IMG/VR virus record: IMGVR_UViG_3300020470_000053
Location: 1 to 40,335 of that record
Length of the DNA stretch: 40,335 bases
Source of the DNA: a virus
Direction: 5' to 3' (one strand)
Shown: positions 15,504 to 24,589 of the stretch, one piece after another
How positions within the stretch are numbered: position 1 is the first letter of the stretch
How the letters are laid out: each line of letters opens with the position of its first letter
Notes under the pieces: model-generated
Told to the model about the DNA's origin: nothing
Databases searched by the model: none
What the model saw: the letters and a program-made list of their open reading frames with translations, nothing else
Translations under genes and position numbers: made by a program

Positions 15504-16348
15504 GAATTACTATATTAGGCTCCAGTGGTCAGGTAGGGGCATACCTAACTGAACATCTTCGCAACAAGGGACATGAAGTTAATGAATTTGATATTGTTAA
15601 TGGAAGACATCACGATTTAACTGAGATTCCTAATCCAGAACTTCATCGTTTGATAATGCAGAGTGACTTTGTTTTCTTTCTTGCATTTGATGTGGGTGGT
15701 TCTCATTATCTTAAGAAGTATCAGCATACATTCAAATTCATTGACAACAATGGTAGAATGATGGTAAATGTATTTGGTCTTTTAGAGAAATACAATAAAC
15801 CATTTGTCTTTGCATCATCTCAGATGAGTAATATGTCATACTCACCTTACGGTGTTATGAAAAGAGTGGGTGAACTCTACACTAAATCTTTAAATGGATT
15901 GATTGTAAAGTTCTGGAATGTATATGGAATAGAAAAAGACATGGAAAAGGCCCATGTTATTACAGATTTTATTCATAAGGGATTTGAAACTGGTACTATT
16001 GATATGATGACAGATGGCACGGAACAGAGGGAATTTTTATACGCTGAAGATTGTTGTGAAGCGTTGGAAACGATCATGGAAGAATATACTTCTTTCACTT
16101 CTGACGACGAGCTTCATATTACTTCTGGTATCTCTACAAGTATTTTGGGCATTGCACGAACGATTCAATCCTTATTTAAAGAGATTGGTAAAGAGGTGGG
16201 TGTTTCCCCGTCACCGTCGAAGGATGAGGTGCAGAAGGACGCTAGAAATGTACCAGACCCATACCTTAGAAAATGGTGGGAACCAAAAACATCTGTTAAT
16301 GATGGAGTCAGAAAAGTATTTGAGGCAATGAAACATGATTGGATTTGA
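15500..16348 (+). CDS. NAD-dependent sugar epimerase/reductase (SDR)
   Basis: This 282-residue SDR has the nucleotide motif GSSGQVGAYL and a YGVMK Tyr-Lys pair near residue 118, with FASSQMSN before it. It is shorter and more diverged than classical GDP-fucose synthase or dTDP-rhamnose reductase, which it resembles in place and size. The ending (WWEPKTSVNDGVRKVF) is typical of this fold. It likely acts on the 3,5-epimerase product or a related nucleotide sugar; the exact reaction is open. It overlaps the GT11 gene by 14 bases. Confidence 0.7.
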   Translation: MRITILGSSGQVGAYLTEHLRNKGHEVNEFDIVNGRHHDLTEIPNPELHRLIMQSDFVFFLAFDVGGSHYLKKYQHTFKFIDNNGRMMVNVFGLLEKYNKPFVFASSQMSNMSYSPYGVMKRVGELYTKSLNGLIVKFWNVYGIEKDMEKAHVITDFIHKGFETGTIDMMTDGTEQREFLYAEDCCEALETIMEEYTSFTSDDELHITSGISTSILGIARTIQSLFKEIGKEVGVSPSPSKDEVQKDARNVPDPYLRKWWEPKTSVNDGVRKVFEAMKHDWI

Positions 16349-17189
16349 TTCTATAGGTAAAATGGGTCGTCTGGGAAACCAGATGTTTCAACATGCTGCA
16401 GTAAAAGGTATTGCAAGAAAGAAAGGATATAAGTATTGTATTCCTCCTAGAGATCCATCACAACAGATTGATAACTATGGACTTCTTGATGCATTTGAAA
16501 TGAAGAATGTAGATGCAATAAAGTATTGTTGGAATTATGTTCCAGCACAAGAAAGGTTCTTTCATTATGATGAAGAACTTATGGATGTTTGTCCTGATGG
16601 TGTAGATGTTGCTGGATTTTATCAATCAGAAAAATATTTTAAACATTGTGAGGAAGAATTACGTGAAGATTATACATTCAAAGATAATTGGTTAGAACCT
16701 GCTAAAGATTTTATGAAACAGTTTGAAGGTAAAGAAGTTGCCTTCCTTCATGTTCGTAGAGGAGATCCAAACTTAACTGATAAGAGGGGTTTTAAATGGG
16801 CATATGTGAATCTTCAAGATCAACATCCTACTCAACCTATTGAGTATTATGAAAAAGCATTAACTTATTTACCAGAGGAGATGCCAATCTTGGTATTCTC
16901 TGATTCAATTGAATGGGTAAAGGAACAACCATTCTTTCAAAAGGATAGGTTTATGTTTTCTGAACCTGAAGATAAACATGACGATGGTGCATTGGTTCCT
17001 TATATGGACTTATGTTTAATGAGTCTATGTCAACATGCCATTATTGCAAATAGTTCTATGAGCTGGTGGGGTGCATGGTTACAAACCAACCCAGATAAAA
17101 AAGTTATTGCACCTAAAATGTGGTTTGGTTCTGCTTACCAATTCCACGATACTAAAGACCTTTATTGTCCCAATTGGACTGTGATATAA
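16335..17189 (+). CDS. GT11 alpha-1,2-fucosyltransferase-like protein
   Basis: This 284-residue protein carries the family 11 landmarks MGRLGNQMFQHAA at the N-terminus, HVRRGD near residue 140, LVFSDSIEW and SSMSWWGAWL. GT11 enzymes move L-fucose (or L-galactose) from GDP onto galactose in alpha-1,2 linkage, as in blood-group H synthesis. GDP-L-galactose from the epimerase at 14445 is a plausible donor, because fucosyltransferases can accept it. The gene ends with TAATG into a membrane microprotein. Confidence 0.85.
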   Translation: MIGFDSIGKMGRLGNQMFQHAAVKGIARKKGYKYCIPPRDPSQQIDNYGLLDAFEMKNVDAIKYCWNYVPAQERFFHYDEELMDVCPDGVDVAGFYQSEKYFKHCEEELREDYTFKDNWLEPAKDFMKQFEGKEVAFLHVRRGDPNLTDKRGFKWAYVNLQDQHPTQPIEYYEKALTYLPEEMPILVFSDSIEWVKEQPFFQKDRFMFSEPEDKHDDGALVPYMDLCLMSLCQHAIIANSSMSWWGAWLQTNPDKKVIAPKMWFGSAYQFHDTKDLYCPNWTVI

Positions 17190-17341
17190 TGAGAACACAA
17201 ACTAAAGAAAACTATTATTATTTTTTCTGGATTGTTGCTATGATTGCTTTTATAGTTCCACAAGTAATTACTGCATTTGCATATCATAGACTTGCTGATC
17301 ATTTGGATGGATCTATAAAAGTAGAGGTGATTAATAAATGA
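17189..17341 (+). CDS. Small membrane protein between GT11 and GT6 genes
   Basis: A 50-residue frame shares its ATG with the GT11 stop (TAATG) and its TGA with the GT6 start (ATGA). It has one hydrophobic segment (YFFWIVAMIAFIVPQVITAF) at about residues 11-30. A membrane tether for neighbouring glycosyltransferases or an unrelated small membrane protein are both possible. The tight double coupling supports that it is real. Confidence 0.6.
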   Translation: MRTQTKENYYYFFWIVAMIAFIVPQVITAFAYHRLADHLDGSIKVEVINK

Positions 17342-18054
17342 AAGTTGCCCTCGTTTTTATAGGAACTGATAAGTATCTAAAGTTCCTTCCAAAGTGGTAT
17401 GAAACTTGTGAAGATAAATTTCTTCCAGGCATTCAAAAACAATACTTCATTTTTAGTGATGGAGATTTAATTGATATTCCTGATAATATGAGTTTCTATT
17501 ATTCAGAACATAGACCTTGGCCTTTTATTACTCTTTTGAGATTTAATACTATTCTCAAAGCAGAGAAAGAATTAAAGGAATATGATTGGGTTGTTTTCTT
17601 GGATGCTGATATGGTTGTTCTTGATACTGTAACTCCAGAAGAAATTTTCACGGATAAACCTTACATTGGTGTTCATCATCCTTGTCATTATCTTGGTATG
17701 TCTCCACACAATGAACCTCCTGGCGCATTTGAAACTAATATTAAGTCTAAGGCTTGTATTAAACCACAAGATGATACATCAGTTTATTTCCAAGGATGTT
17801 TATGGGGTGGTAGAGTACCAGAAGTTATTGATATGATGTTAGAATTGGCTAAGAGAACAACTATTGATCTCAATGCTGATTATATTGCAGTATGGCATGA
17901 TGAGTCTCAGATGAATAAGTTCTTTGCAGAACGTCGTGATGAGGTTAATGTATTACATCCTGCCTTTGCTTACCCAGAAGACTTTGCTTCTTCTTGTGAC
18001 TTTGAACCTAAGATAGTTCATGTATCAAAAGACAACTCAAAGTATCACAAATAA
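17338..18054 (+). CDS. GT6 (ABO blood-group type) glycosyltransferase
   Basis: This 238-residue protein matches glycosyltransferase family 6, which adds Gal or GalNAc in alpha-1,3 linkage, often to Fuc-alpha-1,2-Gal. Landmarks are RPWPFITLLRF, the metal-binding FLDADMVV (DAD), FQGCLWGGR and the acceptor/nucleotide segment AVWHDESQMNKFF, where many bacterial GT6 proteins carry NxN instead of DxD. The length matches the catalytic domain without a stem. It follows GT11 and a microprotein and overlaps the kinase-like gene by 35 bases. Confidence 0.85.
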   Translation: MKVALVFIGTDKYLKFLPKWYETCEDKFLPGIQKQYFIFSDGDLIDIPDNMSFYYSEHRPWPFITLLRFNTILKAEKELKEYDWVVFLDADMVVLDTVTPEEIFTDKPYIGVHHPCHYLGMSPHNEPPGAFETNIKSKACIKPQDDTSVYFQGCLWGGRVPEVIDMMLELAKRTTIDLNADYIAVWHDESQMNKFFAERRDEVNVLHPAFAYPEDFASSCDFEPKIVHVSKDNSKYHK

Positions 18055-18871
18055 ATTAGAGACTGGTTTATCAGGATGTAGTCTTGAGTTGATCAATGAT
18101 AGGGTGTTGAGAAAACATTCACCTTCCATTGAATATAACTCAAGACTTTTAATGCAGGCTGAGAAACAGAAAGTATTTTCAAATAGAATTTATAAGAATG
18201 TAGATGCTCCTAAAGTATATGATATTCAGAGTGATTACTTTGATATGGAATACATTCCTGGCAATACATTCTCAGAGTTTTTCTCTACAGCATCTGTGAA
18301 TGATGTCGAGTTTGTAGTTCAGACTTTATTTGATTACTTTGATTCTTTAATATCTACTTCACGGATGGTAGATGCTACAAATAAAATATTAAAAAAATTA
18401 GATAGTCTAAAAGAAAAAACTTTCCACAAAGAATATATTGAATTCTTAAGAAAATATGTAGAATCAAATAAGATAATAGTTCCTCATACTTTTTGTCATG
18501 GTGATTTAACTTTTTCTAATATTATATTTCATAAGAATAGATTATTTTTTATTGATTTTCTTGATTGCTATGTCGATACATTTTTATCTGACCTAGTGAA
18601 AATAAAACAAGATCTTGATTATTTCTGGGCACTAAAGACTTGGAATGTTCATACACATAGATTAGAACAAATATATCGATTTGCATGGAATGAACTTGAG
18701 AATAGATACTCTTCTTTTATGTATGAACCTTTTGATATTCTTGATGTAATGAATATTTTGAGGATAGAACCATACTTGACTTCCGAGGATCAAAGAGTTA
18801 TACTAGATAGGATTATAAAATCGACTAAAATATATGCGAACTTTATTAGTTCCAATGGCGGGCCGATCTAG
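18020..18871 (+). CDS. Aminoglycoside/choline-kinase-like phosphotransferase
   Basis: This 283-residue protein has the kinase core CHGDLTFSNII near residue 160 (HGDxxxxN) and FIDFLDC, the Asp of the metal-binding loop, about 15 residues later. This is the APH/choline/ethanolamine kinase fold. With the nucleotidyltransferase-HAD protein next door it parallels LicA-LicC type phosphocholine or analogous cytidylyl pathways, so it may phosphorylate a small head group for glycan decoration. The substrate is unknown. It overlaps both neighbours (35 and 38 bases). Confidence 0.7.
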   Translation: MYQKTTQSITNKLETGLSGCSLELINDRVLRKHSPSIEYNSRLLMQAEKQKVFSNRIYKNVDAPKVYDIQSDYFDMEYIPGNTFSEFFSTASVNDVEFVVQTLFDYFDSLISTSRMVDATNKILKKLDSLKEKTFHKEYIEFLRKYVESNKIIVPHTFCHGDLTFSNIIFHKNRLFFIDFLDCYVDTFLSDLVKIKQDLDYFWALKTWNVHTHRLEQIYRFAWNELENRYSSFMYEPFDILDVMNILRIEPYLTSEDQRVILDRIIKSTKIYANFISSNGGPI

Positions 18872-19889
18872 TCGGTTCCCTAACCTGAGACCAAAGTGGC
18901 AACTGACTCATCCCATGACGAATCGTTTCATGGTTACAGAAGCTATTTTGGGATTGAATTTAGATTTCTTTGATAACATATATTTTATTTGTCTTCAGGA
19001 ACATGAGGATAAGTATCATTTTATGAAAGGGTTTGTTAGTGAATTAGATGAACTAGGACTTAGAGAGAAATCAAATATAGTTTTATTGCCAGAACAAACT
19101 CAATCTCAATCAGAAACTGTTTATACTTTTTTGAGTGGACAAAAATTAGAAGGATTTGTTTTTATAAAAGACTCTGATGGTTTCTATCGGTGTGATGTAG
19201 AGGAAAGAAATCAAGTCGCATATTTTGACTTGAATGATATGGATAATATTAATGCTAAGGCCAAGAGTTATGTTGAACTTGATATTAATAATGTCCTAAC
19301 AAATATTGTAGAGAAGAAAGTTATTAGTTCTACATTCTCTAGTGGTGGATATGGATTTGCTGATGCTAAAGAATTTTGTAGTACCTATGAGAAACTACAA
19401 GACATGGAAGGTGAATGTTATATCAGTCATGTAGTCTTTGAGATGATGTTGAATGGTTCTACATTCTATGGAACAAAAACATCTGATTTTAAGGATTGGG
19501 GAACACTTGATGCTTGGAACAAATACAAGTCTCAATATAAGTGTCTCTTTGTAGATATTGATGGAACCCTAGTTACCAACTCATCTATCCATTTCCCCCC
19601 TTACGTGGGGTCTGGCGAACCTCTCACAGAGAATATAGAATACTTAGCGAACCTACATGAAAGTGGTAAAGTTAAAATAATTTTAACTACAAGTAGACCA
19701 AATAGATTAAGACAAATAACGTTAGCAGAACTACAAGCAAAAGGTATTCCATATGATGAACTTATAATGGGATTACCTCATTGTCAGAGAGTTCTTGTTA
19801 ATGATTTTGCTAAGAGTAATCCGTACCCCTCGGCTACTGCTATAAATATGCCTAGGAACCAAGACATTTTGAAGGAGTTTTTATCATGA
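18834..19889 (+). CDS. Nucleotidyltransferase-HAD phosphatase fusion
   Basis: Residues 1 to about 235 form a sugar-/head-group nucleotidyltransferase with the N-terminal signature LVPMAGRSSRFPN...PKW. A HAD-type phosphatase domain follows from about residue 236, opening CLFVDIDGTLVTN, with a later TTSRPNR and VNDFAKSNP motif. Such fusions activate a substrate with NTP and process a phosphorylated product. Placed after a choline-kinase-like gene it suggests a small phosphorylated or cytidylylated decoration on the phage-directed glycan. The overlap with the next gene is ATGA. Confidence 0.75.
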   Translation: MRTLLVPMAGRSSRFPNLRPKWQLTHPMTNRFMVTEAILGLNLDFFDNIYFICLQEHEDKYHFMKGFVSELDELGLREKSNIVLLPEQTQSQSETVYTFLSGQKLEGFVFIKDSDGFYRCDVEERNQVAYFDLNDMDNINAKAKSYVELDINNVLTNIVEKKVISSTFSSGGYGFADAKEFCSTYEKLQDMEGECYISHVVFEMMLNGSTFYGTKTSDFKDWGTLDAWNKYKSQYKCLFVDIDGTLVTNSSIHFPPYVGSGEPLTENIEYLANLHESGKVKIILTTSRPNRLRQITLAELQAKGIPYDELIMGLPHCQRVLVNDFAKSNPYPSATAINMPRNQDILKEFLS

Positions 19890-20884
19890 AAATATTAATC
19901 ACTGGCGCTGCAGGTCAGATTGGATCAGGTTTAGCAAGACTCCTTATAGAGAAAGGACACGACTTAGTTCTTTGTGATAATCTTCGTAATGGTTATGCAG
20001 AGAATTTAAAAGACGATGCTAATGAATACATCGCACCCTTTTACCAAACTGATATCACGACTTTCAACTTCCTTAAGTGGTGTGGAGGGGAGTACGATGT
20101 TATTATACATCTTGCTGCTATCACTTCCCTTCCTGATTGTGAAAGCAATCCATTGGAAACTATTTCCATTAATGTTCAGGGAACTGCAAATGTTTTAGAG
20201 TTTGCTAGAAAGTTTAAAGTACCTCATGTTATATTTGCTAGTACAAGTGCAGTATATGAGAACAATGATGTTGAAGTCTTTACAGAAGATTTAGATGTAA
20301 ATCCAAGACTATATTATTCATTGTCTAAAAAGATGTCTGAGGAGTTAGTTGAATCATATAGAGAGAACTATGGTTTAAATGCAACTATCTTAAGGTTCTT
20401 TAATGTGTTTGGTCCTGATGGAGATCAGACAAGACCTAATCCACCACTATTAAACTTTGTTTATAGGGAGTTGAGTAAAAATAAAGCACCTGTATTAAGT
20501 GGAGATGGTGAACAAGTTAGAGACTTTATTTGGGTAGAAGATATTGTTTCCATGTTAGAAGTTTGTATGAGGAAACAACCTAACGATGTTTTCAATGTAT
20601 GTACAGGAAAAGCAATAAGTGTTAATCAGATTGCTCAGTGGGTTGCTGAGGCAATGGGTAAAGAACATATTGGTTTAAAACATAAACCTGCTGGAGATCT
20701 CTGGGATACATATCCAGAAATGTTTAAAGGAAAGTATCCTTTGAATAAGGATATTGTTGCTAAGGAAACTACTAGGTACTCTAAAGGATCTTATCAGAAG
20801 GCAAAAGATCTTCTTGGATGGGAACCTAATACTGATATAGAATCATTAGTTAAAAAAGTAACTTTGCAAATTGGTAATGTATAA
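19886..20884 (+). CDS. UDP-glucose 4-epimerase-like SDR
   Basis: This 332-residue extended SDR shows GAAGQIGSGL for NAD binding, IHLAAITSLP, FASTSAVYENN, the Tyr-Lys pair YYSLSKK (about residue 148-155), FFNVFGPDG and VRDFIWVEDIV. Layout and length fit UDP-hexose/HexNAc C4-epimerases and related 4,6-dehydratases, so UDP-galactose or UDP-GalNAc supply for the GT6 enzyme is a plausible role. Exact substrate is not fixed by the sequence. Coupled to the upstream fusion by ATGA. Confidence 0.75.
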   Translation: MKILITGAAGQIGSGLARLLIEKGHDLVLCDNLRNGYAENLKDDANEYIAPFYQTDITTFNFLKWCGGEYDVIIHLAAITSLPDCESNPLETISINVQGTANVLEFARKFKVPHVIFASTSAVYENNDVEVFTEDLDVNPRLYYSLSKKMSEELVESYRENYGLNATILRFFNVFGPDGDQTRPNPPLLNFVYRELSKNKAPVLSGDGEQVRDFIWVEDIVSMLEVCMRKQPNDVFNVCTGKAISVNQIAQWVAEAMGKEHIGLKHKPAGDLWDTYPEMFKGKYPLNKDIVAKETTRYSKGSYQKAKDLLGWEPNTDIESLVKKVTLQIGNV

Positions 20885-21509
20885 TAGACTTTTAAATCGT
20901 TCTGATCTTGCAGACTTCCAGAAAGAAGTTGATGATGAGAATTACAAAGAAAGATTTCCTCATAGAGATCTATGGGATAATCATCCAGACGCTATTCTAA
21001 AATGGATATCTATTCTTAGAGAATTTAAATCATTAGGTGGTGAGAATTTAAAGGTGGTTGATCTTGGGGCTGGCCCTGCTTCTCTTCCACATATTATTTC
21101 AAGTTTAGGTCATGATGTAACTGCGATTGATATTACAGACATCGATCATCTTATCAATCAGAGTTTAGTTAAGATGGTTCTGGGTGATGTATTACATGAA
21201 CTAAAAGTAATACCTCCAGAATCTGTTGATGTTTTTATTGATTCTTGTGCTGTTACTCATTTTGCTCCTTCTCAAAATACAGGATGGAAACAAGTTGCTG
21301 AGGGTGTCAGTAAGGCATTAAAACCTGATGGTAAATTTATTCTGTCTTCTGATGTTGATTTAGGAGCAGTTGATGGTGAGTTTATTAGTCCTCAAAGAAT
21401 TATTGAAATTATGGAAGAGAATGATTTGAATCTAATGCATCCTTACAAAGCAGTTGGAACAGATTTTGACACACCTTGGCCTGTAGTTACCCTTGCATTT
21501 AAAAAATGA
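20877..21509 (+). CDS. Class I SAM-dependent methyltransferase
   Basis: I take the ATG at 20877 (MYNRLLNR) rather than the in-frame TTG at 20871. Motif I reads VVDLGAGPASLP, followed by VTAIDITD, GDVL and DVFIDSCAVTH, then LKPDGKFILSSD, a standard Rossmann methyltransferase. The product is about 210 residues. The position between the epimerase and glycosyltransferase genes suggests methylation of a sugar or nucleotide sugar. It overlaps the upstream gene by 8 bases and the next by 4. Confidence 0.75.
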   Translation: MYNRLLNRSDLADFQKEVDDENYKERFPHRDLWDNHPDAILKWISILREFKSLGGENLKVVDLGAGPASLPHIISSLGHDVTAIDITDIDHLINQSLVKMVLGDVLHELKVIPPESVDVFIDSCAVTHFAPSQNTGWKQVAEGVSKALKPDGKFILSSDVDLGAVDGEFISPQRIIEIMEENDLNLMHPYKAVGTDFDTPWPVVTLAFKK

Positions 21510-22267
21510 GAATAGCATTATTATTATCTGGACAACCTCGTTTTGTTGAGGAGGCTGCACCTTATATCCTTAAGAATGTATGTGAAGGATATAATGTAGA
21601 TACATTCTGTCATTTCTGGTTTGATGATGACTTACAAACGAAACCATATAAGTTTGGTGAATGTAATAAAGGTGAGTGGCATAAACAACGTATCTCTTCA
21701 AATGCATTAGATAAGGCAAATGAGATTTATAAACCAATAGATCTTACTGCACAGACAAGTAAGTCGTTTACAGATTCCTCTGTTCCTTTTGAAGAATCTC
21801 TAAACAGATATTGGTATGGTGCAAAAGAAGATCCAGATCCAGAAAATTTTAGACGGACAAATATTAATAACTGTCTTTCATATTTTTATAGTTTGAATGA
21901 GGTTAATAAGGCAAAGAAATTATATGAATATGCCAATGATTTCAAATATGATTGGGTTGTTAGATGTAGAACAGATACTATGATACATACTAAGATTCCT
22001 TTTGAACAATTAAATCCATCCGTGATTAATTTCTCTAATCTTCAAGGACAACCTGACGGTATGATAAATGATTGGTTTGATTTTGCTGGTTCAAAAGAGA
22101 TGGATGCTTTTATGAGTGTCTTCCCAGTATGGCAACTGATACTAGAGAAATGCTTGAGGGAAAATAATGGTGCATATTGTCATGAACTTATGCATCGTAA
22201 GATGGTTGACTCCTTTGGTATAGGTATTCAAGGTCATCCTATACAAATTACATTACCTAGATTCTAA
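21506..22267 (+). CDS. Glycosyltransferase-like protein, SGQPRF type (copy 1)
   Basis: This 253-residue protein starts MRIALLLSGQPRFVEE and carries VVRCRTDTM near residue 152, an Arg-x-Arg-Thr-Asp motif like a DxD-region strand. It pairs with the next protein, which opens with the same kind of motif (FAGQPRF) and has RMRTDL. Both look like GT-A fold transferases of uncharacterised families in marine phages and bacteria. Donor and acceptor unknown. Ends with a TAATG junction. Confidence 0.6.
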   Translation: MRIALLLSGQPRFVEEAAPYILKNVCEGYNVDTFCHFWFDDDLQTKPYKFGECNKGEWHKQRISSNALDKANEIYKPIDLTAQTSKSFTDSSVPFEESLNRYWYGAKEDPDPENFRRTNINNCLSYFYSLNEVNKAKKLYEYANDFKYDWVVRCRTDTMIHTKIPFEQLNPSVINFSNLQGQPDGMINDWFDFAGSKEMDAFMSVFPVWQLILEKCLRENNGAYCHELMHRKMVDSFGIGIQGHPIQITLPRF

Positions 22268-22956
22268 TGAAAATTGCACTTTGTTTTGCTGGTCAACCAA
22301 GATTTATTGACCGTATGAATTTTGATAACCTTACTAAAGATCATGAGGTTGTTACTTATGCTCATTTCTGGTGGGATGAAAGTTATAGAGGAGATTTCTT
22401 TGCTTGGAATAGTAATCTGAAGTATCCAGATGACTATGATCCTATTGCAGATTTTGAAGAGAAGATGAAACCAAAGGGTTTAAAATGGGAAGAGTATCCT
22501 AAGTTTGATCTCTCTGGTTTTAAGATGGTAAGTCAGATGGAGTTCCCTCTTGATGATACTGTTGTAAGGCAATCTATATTCAGACAGAAATGTCAGTGGA
22601 CATCTGTAAAGAATGCTGTTAATATGGTTGATGAAGATTTTGATCTTGTTATTAGAATGAGAACAGACTTAGAGTTTCCTGAAAGAGTTCCTCTAGAAGA
22701 ATGTAAAGGTGATGGTTTGTCTATGATGAATGGTGCAATGCAAGCAGGTGCTGGTAGAGAATATTGTGATTGGTTTTATTGTGGCCCTGTAAATAGAGTA
22801 CAACAATTTGATCCATTAAAAGTTTATGATGAGTTTTATAAGGATGGTATTAGACATATGCATGAACTTGTAAGACAGACTCTTGCTAGTTTACAAATAC
22901 CACATAGAGTGTTAGACTTGAAGGCATGGATGACTGATCGGAGTAAGGTAAAATGA
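22267..22956 (+). CDS. Glycosyltransferase-like protein, SGQPRF type (copy 2)
   Basis: This 229-residue protein begins MKIALCFAGQPRFIDRM, shares HFWW/HFWF and R(C/M)RTD signatures with the preceding gene, and is probably a diverged paralogue. The paired arrangement suggests two sequential sugar transfers. No signal peptide or membrane helix. It overlaps the next gene as ATGA. Confidence 0.6.
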   Translation: MKIALCFAGQPRFIDRMNFDNLTKDHEVVTYAHFWWDESYRGDFFAWNSNLKYPDDYDPIADFEEKMKPKGLKWEEYPKFDLSGFKMVSQMEFPLDDTVVRQSIFRQKCQWTSVKNAVNMVDEDFDLVIRMRTDLEFPERVPLEECKGDGLSMMNGAMQAGAGREYCDWFYCGPVNRVQQFDPLKVYDEFYKDGIRHMHELVRQTLASLQIPHRVLDLKAWMTDRSKVK

Positions 22957-23873
22957 AGATTGTTATTTGGGGTTATCCTTTAAACAGTCATACCCATTCC
23001 TATATTCATAGTTCTTTTTATAAAGCATTTAAATATCTTGGTCATGATGTTTACTGGTTTCATGATGATGAATATCCAGAAGACTTTGACTTTGATAACT
23101 GTATCTTCTTAACTGAAGGTTTTGCTGATAAGAAGATTCCTCTTAAAGAAACAAGCACATACTATGTACATGTTTGTGTTAATCCTCAGAAGTATCTTGG
23201 TAAAGTAAAGAGACTTATTGATGTTCGATACTTGCAAGAGAGTATGGACAATGATAATTATGACTTTGTTTTAGATAGGGATAACTGTACTGAACTGGAT
23301 ACTGGTGTTTTATATGACAACAAGTTTTCCAATTCAGATTATGAGGTTATCTATTGTGGATGGGGAACTGACCTATTGCCACATGAGATAGACTTTAATT
23401 GGATTAATTATCCTAGAGAAAAGGTCTATTACTTTATAGGTAGTACATCTGGTGAAGGTAGATTTGCCAATGCTCATCTTATTAATGAGTTTGCTGGGTA
23501 CTGTCAGGATGCAGGCATTAAGTTTTCTTATGTGAATCCTTGGGTAAATCCTGTGACTGATGAGGAGAATCGTTGGTTAGTTCAAAGGAGTTTTATGTCT
23601 CCTGACTTTAGGAATGCTACTCATAAGAAATGGGGTTATCTAGCCTGTCGTCTTGTGAAAAGTATTAGTTATGGTCATGTTGGAATCACAAACTCACCGA
23701 TCAATGCTAAGTTCATAGATGATACTGTCATTTGTAAACCAACTGTTCGTGAAATGTTTGATGAGGGTATGAAGTATAAAGATGATAAAGAATTAATAAG
23801 ACATCAAATGGAAGTTGTAAAATTCAAACATACATATGTTAATCGTGTAAACGGAATGTTAAAAGTATTATGA
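22953..23873 (+). CDS. Probable GT-B type glycosyltransferase
   Basis: This 306-residue protein begins MKIVIWGYPLNSHTHSY with a Rossmann-like first strand and helix. The C-terminal half has YFIGSTSGEGRFAN and a helix-rich segment (KKWGYLACRLVKSISYGHVG then ITNSPI) that resembles the donor-binding domain of GT-B enzymes. The family number is not certain. It lies within an unbroken chain of overlapping glycosyltransferase genes. Confidence 0.55.
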   Translation: MKIVIWGYPLNSHTHSYIHSSFYKAFKYLGHDVYWFHDDEYPEDFDFDNCIFLTEGFADKKIPLKETSTYYVHVCVNPQKYLGKVKRLIDVRYLQESMDNDNYDFVLDRDNCTELDTGVLYDNKFSNSDYEVIYCGWGTDLLPHEIDFNWINYPREKVYYFIGSTSGEGRFANAHLINEFAGYCQDAGIKFSYVNPWVNPVTDEENRWLVQRSFMSPDFRNATHKKWGYLACRLVKSISYGHVGITNSPINAKFIDDTVICKPTVREMFDEGMKYKDDKELIRHQMEVVKFKHTYVNRVNGMLKVL

Positions 23874-24589
23874 CGTTAGGTGTATTTCATCAGGTTTTTA
23901 ATCAACCTAAAGCAACAGAGGAAGCTATTAAAAGTTTCCGACAATTTCATCCAAAGAATCCTTACGTATTGATACGTGATGGTGATAATGGAGAGGACTT
24001 CTCTGGTATCGCTAAAGAATATGATTGTCTTTATCTTACTGAAGAAAAGAATCTTGGTTATAGAGATCATAATCATCAGTCTGGTATCTATGGTATGACA
24101 AAGGATGAGGTTCTGATATGGTTAGAACGATTCAGAATGGCATGTACTCTTTGTAATACAGATCATATTATTATGATGGAAGATGATGTTCATATCAGAG
24201 GAGAGATTCATGTACCAGAAGATTGGCAGTTTGCTGGTCAAGCAAAGCCAGGCAATTTGTTACAAGAACCTTTCATGGATTATCTAACGGAGAAATATGG
24301 TGTAGAATGGAACGTTAATTATTATGGTACAGGTGGGGGAAGTATATTTAATGCTAAGACTTTCTTAGAAAATTACGAGAGAGTTATTCCTATCTTTGAA
24401 GAAGAGTTTGATTTCATTAAAAGAGATTTGTGTGGTAATTTAGGATGGGTAGATGTATGGATGCCTATGTATTTCTTTCTTTGTGGAAAGGAGTATAGAC
24501 ATAACAGTCTTCTTACAGAGACTACATCAAATCCTATCTGGCAAATTTCTAAAGAACCTATCGTTCATCAATACAAGGTGCATTACTGA
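23870..24589 (+). CDS. GT-A type glycosyltransferase
   Basis: This 239-residue protein has an N-terminal GT-A start (MTLGVFHQVFNQPKATEEA) and an acidic metal-binding motif in HIIMMEDDVHIRG near residue 100. A later YGTGGGSIF and LGWVDVWMP fit acceptor and catalytic loops. It is a soluble transferase without membrane segments. Sugar specificity unknown. It overlaps the upstream gene by 4 bases and shares one base with the next. Confidence 0.65.
   Translation: MTLGVFHQVFNQPKATEEAIKSFRQFHPKNPYVLIRDGDNGEDFSGIAKEYDCLYLTEEKNLGYRDHNHQSGIYGMTKDEVLIWLERFRMACTLCNTDHIIMMEDDVHIRGEIHVPEDWQFAGQAKPGNLLQEPFMDYLTEKYGVEWNVNYYGTGGGSIFNAKTFLENYERVIPIFEEEFDFIKRDLCGNLGWVDVWMPMYFFLCGKEYRHNSLLTETTSNPIWQISKEPIVHQYKVHY

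Noticed and set aside
20871-21509. TTG start for the methyltransferase at 20871
   Set aside because: An ATG two codons later fits the usual start in this genome.
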